From positions 1-13,049 of the forward strand of contig QHOF01000003.1 in NCBI GenBank assembly GCA_003219335.1: a stretch of DNA of 13,049 bases. Reading direction: 5' to 3'. Source of the stretch: Verrucomicrobiota bacterium. Lineage in GTDB: Bacteria > Verrucomicrobiota > Verrucomicrobiia > Chthoniobacterales > UBA10450. The notes under the pieces are model-generated. The model was not told the origin of the DNA, searched no databases, and was given only the letters and a program-made list of their open reading frames with translations. Of this stretch, positions 1 through 6,822 are shown one piece after another. How positions within the stretch are numbered: position 1 is the first letter of the stretch; the number at the start of each line of letters is the position of its first letter. Both the position numbers and the translations under genes were made by a program.

Positions 1-122
1 CGCTGGGTTCGTCCATGGCTTTCGACTCAGCTTGCAATTGCCTCTATTTCTTCGAGCTATTAAGCGTCGCTGCCACAAACGGCGCGAGATCCCAACCGTC
101 GCAGTACACAACGCCCCCCACC

Positions 123-138
123 CCCGAAAGCCTTCGGG
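123..138. repeat. Small perfect hairpin downstream of the exported protein gene
   Basis: CCCGAA (123–128) and TTCGGG (133–138) are a perfect 6-bp inverted repeat around a 4-base loop. It lies about 37 bp past the stop codon of the minus-strand gene ending at 175, where a terminator could sit. There is no run of T after the stem on the minus strand, so an intrinsic terminator is not demonstrated. The rest of 1–174 shows no gene that I can support. Confidence 0.3.
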
Positions 139-174
139 CCTGGCCAAATCTATTCGCTAGCCTAAATCAGCAGC

Positions 175-444
175 TCAAAGCGCAGCTGCGACTGATTTCA
201 AATTCTCAGTCGCCGCCTTGCTCTCGCTGGTTTCCGGCAGGACCAACTCGACGAAACGAGCGCAGTCCCGGCGGGCGTCCGCGTAAAACAGAGTGGCTTT
301 ATCGGTTTGAATGCTGTTCAGGGAGCGAGCCGCAGAGTTTTGACTCGGGGTGTGGATTGTAAGGGCGCTAACCCCCACAACGGCCACGGCCACAAGCATT
401 CCCGCGGCAAGACGTTTACTAATTGCAGCTAAGTGCTTCTTCAT
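175..444 (-). CDS. Small exported protein of unknown function, 89 aa
   Basis: I do not recognise the family. The N-terminus has the form of a signal peptide or membrane anchor: basic residues (MKKHLAAISKR) followed by a hydrophobic stretch at about residues 13–28 (LAAGMLVAVAVVGVSAL). The remaining 60 residues are polar and end in an Ala-rich tail; one Cys is present. This fits a small periplasmic or surface protein. The ATG at 444 is chosen because it puts the signal sequence exactly at the N-terminus; no good Shine-Dalgarno precedes it. It stands alone, 239 bp downstream of the kinase gene on the same strand, and could be its passenger or independent. The overlapping plus-strand frame at 15–362 has no recognisable features and is judged spurious. 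Confidence 0.6.
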   Translation of the reverse strand: MKKHLAAISKRLAAGMLVAVAVVGVSALTIHTPSQNSAARSLNSIQTDKATLFYADARRDCARFVELVLPETSESKAATENLKSVAAAL

Positions 445-496
445 TAGCCGCGACGGTGTGGCTGTCTTCCGGTAATGTCAAGAAAAAAACAAAAAT

Positions 497-502
497 ATTA
501 TA
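497..502 (-). promoter_or_regulatory. Possible -10 element for the small exported protein gene
   Basis: On the minus strand the AT-rich stretch contains TATAAT at 502–497, about 53 bp before the ATG at 444, in otherwise GC-rich DNA. No convincing -35 is found at 16–18 bp; the nearest TTGAC-like string (528–523) gives a 20-bp spacer. A second TTGACA lies at 481–476 without a clear -10. The assignment rests on motif resemblance only. Confidence 0.22.
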
Positions 503-552
503 ATGGCAGTTTGGGCAGTGCAGGTCAACCCGGCTGGGCACCTGAAAAAGCT

Positions 553-569
553 GTAGGGTTTCTCCCTAC
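553..569. repeat. Perfect dyad GTAGGG-N5-CCCTAC
   Basis: GTAGGG (553–558), loop TTTCT, and CCCTAC (564–569) form a perfect 6-bp inverted repeat. The flanks extend the symmetry: CTG to the left and CAG to the right, with one bulged base. It lies between the kinase gene end (684) and the small exported protein start (444). It could be a protein-binding dyad or an mRNA hairpin; there is no U-tract for termination. Confidence 0.35.
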
Positions 570-683
570 CAGCGCTGGGGCCCACAGATTTCTCGGATGA
601 CGCCAATGAGGATTCCCCACAGGAGGTGCACGGGCTCGCGGAGCTCGCCCCTCCATTGACAGCGTTGTGCGCTGGAAGGGTTC

Positions 684-3542
684 CTACTTTGGCGCGAGCG
701 AAGCGACGATTGCTTCAAACCGCGGGTCGCCTCGCAGCGGATCCCAAAGCGGATGAAGACGCAAATAGCCGTAAGTAACATGGCTCCCCGGCAGCTTCGC
801 TGCAGCGGCCAATTGTTCGATTGCGCGATCCTTGTCGCCCGTCCACGCATAAATCACTGCCAGATATTGCATCAACATCGGACCCTCGACGGCGCTTTTG
901 CTGGCTGGGATCAGTGCAACCGCGCGTTCGCCTTCACGAATTGCATCCTCCTTGTTTCCCAATGCGGCATCCACCACCCCGAGCGCGCACAGAGCCGGAG
1001 CATAGTTGGGTTGATCGCGCAGTACTTGCTCCAGTTGCCGTCGCGCCTTCGTAAAAGCGGCGCGAGCTGCGTTTTTATCGCCTCCGAGCCGGGCGACAAG
1101 ACCCTGACACCAACTGTCAGGAAACGGAATGTTTTCCTCGTAACAGCCGCCAGCCGGCATGGCGTCTAGCGCGCGCTTGGCCGCGACGGGATCGCGCTCA
1201 CGCATGGAAAGATCGAGCCACCAGTTAACGAGAACTGGCGCTGAGCCTGGCTCCTCGACGAGGGCAGCCTCAATTGCCGCATGCGCCGGCCTCGGGTCTG
1301 CGCGCCATTCGGCATCCACCCACGCGCGGCGTACGCGGCTGGGAATATCTGTGCGATTCATCGCCAGGATACTCTCAAGCGTGGCAGCCATCTCTTTATA
1401 GCGGTGCAGAGCTTCGTAAGTAAGAGAGATTTGCTGAAGTATGGAAAAATTGTGCGGGTCGAGCTCCAATGCCTGCTTCATTTCCTCGAGGGATTTCTGC
1501 CAGCGACCCTGCCGCCGGTCGATGTAGCCAGCCATCAGAGGGATTCGATATTCGTTCGGCAGCGTCCGCCGGGCGGCAGCCAGCTCCTGCCGGGCTTGAT
1601 CGTAATCCGCATTTACCCAGTAAAGGTGTTGCGCGAAAGCCAAGTGCGTCTCTCCAGAATCAGGGCTCAACCGGCCAATGGATTGGATGGCTGTTTCGGA
1701 CAATTGAAGGCGGGCTTCGGTGTGATCGAAACCGAGGAAATAAATCCGGTCATGCGCTCCAGCCAGCAGATCATAGGCAATCACGAACGATGGGTCGCGC
1801 GCCACAGCCTGCTCAAGCAATCGCACGGCTTGGAGTAAATCTCCTTTTGCCCGAGTGCTAAACGAAATGCCATCGACCAGTTGTTTGCCTTGCAGGTAGA
1901 AATCGTACGCAACGAGGTCCGTCGTGGGCGCCTCTTGGATAGCGGCTTTCTCGGTGGACGAGACTTTGGCAGCAAAGTTATCTGCGACTTTTTGGGCGAT
2001 CTCGCTTTGGATGGCAAACAGATCGGTCAACTCCCGGTTGTATTCCGTCGCCCAAACCTGAGTATCCTTGCGGGTGTCAATCAATTTGGCGTTTAAATGA
2101 ATTCTGCCAGCTTCCCGGCGCACGCTGCCTTCGAGCACGTATGGGACGTTCAACGCGCGCCAAATTTCCCGCGCATTATGCGAGCCACGATATCCTGTCA
2201 CGCTCTCGCGGCTGATCACTTTGAGATTGGCTAATTTCGCCAGCTTGCTCGAAACGCCGTCATAGACGACATCGGCGAACAACGCGTTGTCTTTATCTCC
2301 GCTGGGACTTTCAAAGGGCAGCACGGCAATGCCAGTTGTTGGTGAAGTGCTGGCAAATTGACCTTTCCAAACCAGCGCGCCCACCACGGTTCCGAGCGCC
2401 ACCGACAACGCGGTCATTGCCGCAGTCATCCGATTACGCCGCGACCAGCGCCAGAGACGGACGGGCAACGAGACAGGGCGCGCGATAATCGACCGGCCTT
2501 CAAGCCAGCGCTCGAGGTCTTCCGCTAAATCGCCAGCGGAGCGATAGCGCACGGTCGGATCGCGCTCCAAACACTTCGCGCAGATTGTTTCCAGATCCCT
2601 GTCCAGTGCTGGGACAAGCGAACGCAATTTCGGTGCAGGTTTTTGACTCGCCTCCTGGATCACCGCCAACGCGTGGTCGCCTAAAAACGGCGGACGCCCA
2701 GTCAAAAGATCGAACAACACCGCGCCCAGACTATAGACATCGGCCGCGGGTGTGAGCTTCGCTGATTCGGCCAGTGCCGGATTGGCCTGTTCAGGCGCAA
2801 TGTAACCAGGCGTGCCGAAAATGGTCAGGCTGTGCGTAAGATCGCTGACGCTGTCGAGCCATTTGGCCAGACCGAAATCGCTCACCAACGGTTCGCCGTG
2901 TGCATCGAGCAGAACATTCGCCGGTTTCAGATCGCGGTGCAGGATACCTTTGATATGCGCGTATTGCACTGCGCGCGCGACCTTGGCCATTAACGCCGCG
3001 GCACGGCGCGGCTCGCGGCGGAGAGCCTGCGCGGCTTCGACCAGGCTGCCGCCAGCGGCAAACTTCATGCTAAAGAACGGGAGCTCGTCTTCGCACTGGC
3101 CCACTTCGTAAATGGGCAGAATATTTGGATGATCGAGGTGCGCTGCCGCCTCCGCTTCGCGCCGGAAACGCGCCAGCGTCTCCTGTGAATCCGCGTGATA
3201 CGCAAGGACGCGTTTTAGTGCAACGATGCGGCGCGAGTGTCGTTGCCGCGCGCGATAAATCACGCCCATCCCGCCGCGCCCGATCTCTTCCAGGATTTGA
3301 TAATTGCCGAGCTGCCAGCCGGCGTCGCGCACATCGATTTCACTGAGTACGTCCTCGAGCGTTTCTGCGTTGTTGCTCTCGCCGTTTTGATTTGTTTCCG
3401 TCGAGGTTTCCTCAGGCAGGCCTTGAGAGAGCAGACAGCTCAGGCAAAGTCCCCGTTTGACGCGCGATCCCGATCCGCACTGCGGACAGACGACTGGCTC
3501 CTTTTGCAGACGCCCTGAAAGAGGAATGGAGACAGAGCTCAT
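684..3542 (-). CDS. Membrane Ser/Thr protein kinase with N-terminal zinc ribbon and extracytoplasmic TolB-like and TPR regions
   Basis: This is a Hanks-type (PknB-like) receptor kinase of 952 residues that phosphorylates Ser/Thr on protein substrates. Residues 19–36 form a CxxC…CxxC zinc ribbon. The kinase domain spans about 81–350 with a complete catalytic set: glycine loop GRGGMG (88–93), Lys110, HRDLKPAN (202–209, Asp204), DFG (222–224) and APE (249–251). One hydrophobic helix follows at about 373–392. Beyond it lies a TolB/FlgO-like module (about 404–522, beginning GIAVLPFES) and then TPR-type helical repeats up to the end, which reads LWDPLRGDPRFEAIVASL. The extracytoplasmic half is probably the sensor or partner-binding part. 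The ATG at 3542 is preferred because the zinc ribbon then sits at the N-terminus as in relatives; a TTG at 3596 would add 18 hydrophobic residues. A sigma factor of the type often linked to such kinases lies upstream at 5617–6387, but the two are not contiguous. Confidence 0.95.
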   Translation of the reverse strand: MSSVSIPLSGRLQKEPVVCPQCGSGSRVKRGLCLSCLLSQGLPEETSTETNQNGESNNAETLEDVLSEIDVRDAGWQLGNYQILEEIGRGGMGVIYRARQRHSRRIVALKRVLAYHADSQETLARFRREAEAAAHLDHPNILPIYEVGQCEDELPFFSMKFAAGGSLVEAAQALRREPRRAAALMAKVARAVQYAHIKGILHRDLKPANVLLDAHGEPLVSDFGLAKWLDSVSDLTHSLTIFGTPGYIAPEQANPALAESAKLTPAADVYSLGAVLFDLLTGRPPFLGDHALAVIQEASQKPAPKLRSLVPALDRDLETICAKCLERDPTVRYRSAGDLAEDLERWLEGRSIIARPVSLPVRLWRWSRRNRMTAAMTALSVALGTVVGALVWKGQFASTSPTTGIAVLPFESPSGDKDNALFADVVYDGVSSKLAKLANLKVISRESVTGYRGSHNAREIWRALNVPYVLEGSVRREAGRIHLNAKLIDTRKDTQVWATEYNRELTDLFAIQSEIAQKVADNFAAKVSSTEKAAIQEAPTTDLVAYDFYLQGKQLVDGISFSTRAKGDLLQAVRLLEQAVARDPSFVIAYDLLAGAHDRIYFLGFDHTEARLQLSETAIQSIGRLSPDSGETHLAFAQHLYWVNADYDQARQELAAARRTLPNEYRIPLMAGYIDRRQGRWQKSLEEMKQALELDPHNFSILQQISLTYEALHRYKEMAATLESILAMNRTDIPSRVRRAWVDAEWRADPRPAHAAIEAALVEEPGSAPVLVNWWLDLSMRERDPVAAKRALDAMPAGGCYEENIPFPDSWCQGLVARLGGDKNAARAAFTKARRQLEQVLRDQPNYAPALCALGVVDAALGNKEDAIREGERAVALIPASKSAVEGPMLMQYLAVIYAWTGDKDRAIEQLAAAAKLPGSHVTYGYLRLHPLWDPLRGDPRFEAIVASLAPK

Positions 3543-3941
3543 GGAAAGAGGAGCAGCGTAAAAGAAGGCTGCAAACGTTGCAACAGGAAAAACCAAAAAA
3601 TTTTCAACAGTTTATTCACACGATATAAGCCGGCTTTTCATGATAGAACACCGCGGCATTCTGGCAATCGGACGCTATGCTGAGCGAGCGCATGGTTTTT
3701 GCCCTAAGGAAATAAGTGAGTTATTAACAGCAGCGCTTCACACAAGGCTCTAGGACCCATGTGATAAATAGGGAAGGAGTCGCTAAGTTCCGGCAGGCAA
3801 GTGGCAAGGCGCGACGAAGGAGCATCACGAAAGCTTTCGGGGGGTGTGACTGAGGCGCACGTCGCCACCAGTCTGCAGCGCTTACGCCCGGAGAGTTGCG
3901 GATCTTGGCAACGCACCTGTTCCATATTTATGAGATGGATT
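3543..3941. other. Intergenic region between the kinase gene and regulator 1
   Basis: This 399-bp gap holds no gene I can support. The minus-strand frame 3704–3925 (73 codons, starting MEQVRCQDPQ) has no domain, signal peptide or family resemblance and is taken as chance. The leader of the kinase gene is here. On the minus strand TTATAT at 3628–3623 could be a -10, with only a weak -35 (TGTTCT, 3650–3645) 16 bp upstream. The plus strand carries TTGCCCTAAGGAA at 3699–3711, which recurs on the minus strand at 6443–6431 before the sigma factor. No terminator is evident after the regulator stop codon. Confidence 0.4.
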
Positions 3942-4667
3942 CTACTTCCTTAACTGACCGTTTTGTAATGGGGACGGCACCCACGGTTCGGAAGGTGACA
4001 AATTTTCAGTGGCCCATTTCCGGGCAAATTGCCTGAGTTCGGCCGCGTTGCGCAGGCTTAGCTTGTGCCTAATTTTTTCGCAGTGGGTCTCGATGGTCTT
4101 TCGGCTAAGGTGAAACTGCTCAGCAATCTCCCGTGCGCTGTATGAAGCACCGAGTAGTTGAAACACCTGGAGCTCGCGATCCGACAGGCGCTCTACCCCG
4201 AGACCCGAGGCGACTGGCTTTTCACGCAAGGTTCGCTGGACTACAGCTGCGGCGACTCTTTCGCTGAAATATAATTCGCCGTTCAGGACTTTGCGCGCTG
4301 CTCGCAGCACCTCTTCTGTGGCGTTCTCTTTCATGATGTAACCAAATGCGCCGGCACGGAGCGTGCGCTCGGCGAAGATCAACTCGTCGTATTGTGAGAG
4401 AACGAGCACCTTCAGATCGGGATGCTCGACGCGCAATGTTTTGATCAGGTCAAGCGCGTCGCCGCCTTTCAACCGCAGATCCAGAACCATCAGATCGGCT
4501 TCGGATCGCTCCACGAGCCGTTTGGCGTCCGAGGTGTTATCCGCGACTCCAACGCAGGCGAGGTCTGGTTGCTTGTCGATTAACTGCCTGAGGCCATCGG
4601 ACACCACCGGATGATCCTCCACGACAATCGTGCGCGCTTTCTTTTGGCTTTCTTTTCGTGAACTCAT
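3942..4667 (-). CDS. NarL/FixJ-family response regulator with intact receiver (regulator 1)
   Basis: A two-domain transcription factor of 241 residues. The receiver (about 11–130) has the full phosphorylation site: acidic pair E17/D18, phospho-acceptor D63 (in VLDLRL), Ser91 and Lys113 (in IMKE). The C-terminal LuxR-type helix-turn-helix (about 158–220) begins LSDRELQVFQLL and contains the recognition helix LSRKTIETHCEKIRHKL. Phosphorylation of Asp63 by a histidine kinase is the expected switch. The ATG at 4667 overlaps the stop of the upstream PAS gene as ATGA, indicating translational coupling; an in-frame start at 4712 would add 15 Ala-rich residues and is less likely. It is a clear paralogue of the regulator at 6823–7590: the receivers align without gaps from residue 11. 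No complete cognate kinase is present in the window. Confidence 0.95.
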   Translation of the reverse strand: MSSRKESQKKARTIVVEDHPVVSDGLRQLIDKQPDLACVGVADNTSDAKRLVERSEADLMVLDLRLKGGDALDLIKTLRVEHPDLKVLVLSQYDELIFAERTLRAGAFGYIMKENATEEVLRAARKVLNGELYFSERVAAAVVQRTLREKPVASGLGVERLSDRELQVFQLLGASYSAREIAEQFHLSRKTIETHCEKIRHKLSLRNAAELRQFARKWATENLSPSEPWVPSPLQNGQLRK

Positions 4668-5140
4668 GGCAGGCCAAAAACCGCCAGCTGCGGTTGCAGC
4701 GGCACGCGGCAACTAACGATTGTTCTCAACTGTTCAAGTTCGTCGCGCTGCTGTTGGGCGATCGCCTCTGCCTCCTTGCGAGCAGTGATGTCCACGCTCA
4801 CTCCCAATAGCTGCATCGGCTCTCCGCGTTCGTCTCGCTGCACACGCCCACGCGCAGAGATCCAGCGCACGCCGGCGTCCGCGAGAACAATCCGAAACTC
4901 GGCTCGGTAACCTTTGCCGTTTTCGATCGCCTGCTTCAGCGCCTGCCGCACATTCTCGCGATCGTCTGGATGCCAACGGGACATCAGATCTTCAAATGTG
5001 ATCTGTCCCGAGGCAGGCAAGCCTAACTGAACGCGCCGGTTCGGCGTGACCCAGATTTCACCTTCGTTTAAATCCCATTCCCACATTACGAGATTAGCGG
5101 AGTCTGCGGCCAGAAGGAGCCGGTTCTCGCTTAGCTCCAA
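4664..5140 (-). CDS. PAS-domain protein, likely remnant of a FixL-like sensor histidine kinase
   Basis: Residues 1–125 form one PAS fold (PAS_3-like), with HPDD at 57–60, YRAEFRIV at 78–85, GVRWISARG at 90–98 and the PAS/PAC end LLGVSVDITARKEAE at 111–125. A short coiled segment follows (QQQRDELEQL, 129–138). In FixL-like verrucomicrobial and proteobacterial kinases this linker leads into HisKA and ATPase domains; here it runs into 20 unrelated residues and a stop, so no catalytic part exists. The start is also unnatural: the only candidate is a TTG at 5140, two codons after an in-frame TAG, and the first residues (ELSENRLLLAADSANL) look like the interior of a longer protein. Either it is a decayed sensor or a free-standing PAS module. 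Its stop overlaps regulator 1 by 4 bp, so translation of it may still serve that gene. Confidence 0.72.
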   Translation of the reverse strand: MELSENRLLLAADSANLVMWEWDLNEGEIWVTPNRRVQLGLPASGQITFEDLMSRWHPDDRENVRQALKQAIENGKGYRAEFRIVLADAGVRWISARGRVQRDERGEPMQLLGVSVDITARKEAEAIAQQQRDELEQLRTIVSCRVPLQPQLAVFGLP

Positions 5141-5616
5141 TTGGCTCTACGGTTTCGGCGGTTTCTACAAAAGCCACTACATCATTGTTCTCCGGGATTT
5201 GCGGAGCGAAGTTCGGGGAAAAGTTGAAATTTTTTAGGGGAGACCGCGGATTTGAAACTCGCTCATCTCCCGACTCGCTCGCGGCGTGCCCTCGCGGCTT
5301 TGCGTTCTATCCCGCCGATCCCGTCGGCTCGATTCACGAATAACACCGATTCGAAGACAGGAAGAGAACCAGGGAAACCCAAGAATGTTGGAGATGGAAT
5401 TTTATCTCGTCACGAGGGAATCCCGTTCCTAGCCGCGCACCCGTCTCCTTGGCTCACCGGAGCCCTGGCATAGGCGGCGGGTGCTGGTGACTCCGAAACC
5501 TTTTCGCTGGTCGTCGGTCGCTTGACACGAGATGCTCACCTCTTTATTTCGCGGCGATTGGCGTGGTTCGCGGCGCACCCGAAAACGTTTTGTTTCGGAT
5601 TTCGAATTTCTCCAAG
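5141..5616. other. Intergenic region between sigma factor and PAS gene, with repeat A and folded elements
   Basis: This 476-bp gap has no gene I can support. Frames 5252–5473 (plus) and 5429–5644 (minus) show no domain and Arg-rich, low-quality translations. Besides repeat A, three perfect inverted repeats lie close together at 5406–5484: CTCGT/ACGAG (5406–5410, 5412–5416), GGCTC/GAGCC around a 4-base loop (5451–5464), and an outer pair GCACCCG (5437–5443) with CGGGTGC (5478–5484) enclosing the latter. They suggest a branched RNA or DNA structure, function unknown. Confidence 0.4.
5187..5246. repeat. Dispersed repeat, copy A (upstream of PAS/regulator 1)
   Basis: The 28-bp core at 5187–5214 matches 7738–7765 at 27 of 28 positions, and similarity continues with an indel through a run of T to about 5246. 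The core contains a small hairpin, CTCCG and CGGAG around 7 bases. Read on the minus strand the element ends in GGAGAAC followed by AATG. The adjoining minus-strand frame is open and translates as NFAPQIPENNDVVAFVETAE up to a stop inside the PAS gene; copy B encodes NFAPQFPEN in the same frame. Confidence 0.65.
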
Positions 5617-6387
5617 CTACGCCGCGGCAGTCAATGCCGCGCACAAATAGCGGAGTTCATCGTCGATCTCATGGGTTTTCTCCACGGTCCGACCGACTTC
5701 TTCACGGAGCAGCGCCCGGTAGCGAACTCGCAGCTGATGGACGAGGCGTTTTACTGAGGCTTCGGGGATGCCGAGCGTTTTTGAGAACTTGGCATAAGAG
5801 ACATCGTCCCGCTCTGCGGCCAGACAAGGACTTAGCATATCGAAAACGCGCCGGCGCCCGCGCCTCTCGCATTCCTCACCCAATCGGCTTAAGGCGCGCT
5901 CGACCACCGTGGCTGCCCAGCGCACATCGAAAATTCGCTCCGCCGACCATCTCTCCGATTCCCGCTGGGAGACCGAGAAATGCGATGGCGCCTCGGCCAT
6001 CCAATCATCCCACGAAACAAACTGCACCGCGCCACCGCGTTTCCCCGCGCGACGCTTCGCTTCCGCATCACGCAAAAAGTCCTGCAGCGCTTTGAGCACC
6101 AGCGAACGAAAGCGCCCGCGAGCCGGATTGGCGCGCTGCAGAAGCTGACCTTTAAGTACCGTGACAAAAAAATCCTGCGTCAGGTCTTGGGCATCGGAAG
6201 GCGAATGTCCCTGGCGGCGAATGAAAGCGAAGACCGGCCGCCAGTATATTTTGCAAAGTTCCGCGAGCGCCTTTTGCATCTTCTGCGTGTCGCCGTGCGT
6301 ATCGGCGCAGGAAAGCACGACGCTCCAGCGTGTCGTAAGGAAACGACCGGGCGAGGGCCGACGGTCGGCAGGATCATCTGGGGTCAC
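5617..6387 (-). CDS. Sigma-70-like (ECF-type) RNA polymerase sigma factor
   Basis: A 256-residue protein of the sigma-factor type expanded in Planctomycetes and Verrucomicrobia, which redirects RNA polymerase to selected promoters. Region 2 is recognised by TTRWSVVLSCAD near residue 18, IYWRPVFAFIRRQGHS, and DAQDLTQDFFVTVLKGQLL, followed by the family signature ANPARGRFRSLVLKALQDFL. Region 4, a helix-turn-helix, is seen in YAKFSKTLGIPEASVKRLVHQLRVRYRALL near the C-terminus. It is longer than a minimal ECF factor because of a central linker (about 120–180). The GTG at 6387 is the only possible start: an in-frame TGA lies three codons upstream. No Shine-Dalgarno is evident. Relatives are commonly adjacent to Ser/Thr kinases; here the kinase gene is about 2 kb downstream, with the PAS/regulator pair in between. 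No anti-sigma factor gene adjoins it. Confidence 0.93.
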   Translation of the reverse strand: MTPDDPADRRPSPGRFLTTRWSVVLSCADTHGDTQKMQKALAELCKIYWRPVFAFIRRQGHSPSDAQDLTQDFFVTVLKGQLLQRANPARGRFRSLVLKALQDFLRDAEAKRRAGKRGGAVQFVSWDDWMAEAPSHFSVSQRESERWSAERIFDVRWAATVVERALSRLGEECERRGRRRVFDMLSPCLAAERDDVSYAKFSKTLGIPEASVKRLVHQLRVRYRALLREEVGRTVEKTHEIDDELRYLCAALTAAA

Positions 6388-6822
6388 GGGCGCTAATCAT
6401 CTTATTTACGTGACTTTTAGCAAGCACTAATTCCTTAGGGCAATTTCCCCCAAGTAAGCCGTTTGAACTGCTAACGCCCGCCGCGCCTTCGCCAAGGTCT
6501 GCAACGTAGCAAAGCAAAAATCTCCGCAACTGCGGATTCAGCGGACAGCGCGCGGATGTGTTCCGCCAGTCGAATCCCGCGCTGGCGTAGCGGGCTTGTG
6601 CCAAGCACCGATCAGGCGTTTGAACCCGCGTCTTCGAAACGCCTTTGCCGAAAGCTGCGGCCGCGCCTTTGAATTAATGACGCAGAAAGTGCCGAAGTCG
6701 TCCGCCAGCGAGAACGAGTGGCGGTCTATCCTTTGTTATCCCTGCTCTTCCTGGCGAAGCTTTGGCCGTCCACGAAGCCGGTCTTGTGAAATCCGCTTAT
6801 TCGGTGCTTGATACAACTACCG
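6388..6822. other. Intergenic region between regulator 2 and the sigma factor
   Basis: No supportable gene in 435 bp. The minus frame 6374–6604 (76 codons) and plus frame 6596–6811 (71 codons) lack domains, signal peptides or good starts. The sigma factor leader probably lies in 6388–6480. It carries an imperfect dyad, CTTAGGG (6434–6440) facing CCCCCAAG (6447–6454) across CAATTT, a possible operator. TTCCTTAGGGCAA (6431–6443) is the complement of a 13-mer before the kinase gene. No terminator was found after the regulator 2 stop. Confidence 0.4.

Noticed and set aside
15..362. Plus-strand open frame of 115 codons
   Set aside because: No domain, signal peptide or ribosome site; it overlaps the better minus-strand exported protein, and its composition is that of a shadow frame.
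3704..3925. Minus-strand open frame of 73 codons between the kinase gene and regulator 1
   Set aside because: No recognisable family, no Shine-Dalgarno and an unstructured, Cys/Arg/Pro-rich translation; most likely chance.
5429..5644. Minus-strand Arg-rich frame after the sigma factor, considered as a small downstream partner or anti-sigma factor
   Set aside because: It starts inside the sigma gene, has no membrane helix or zinc motif, and runs through the clustered inverted repeats.
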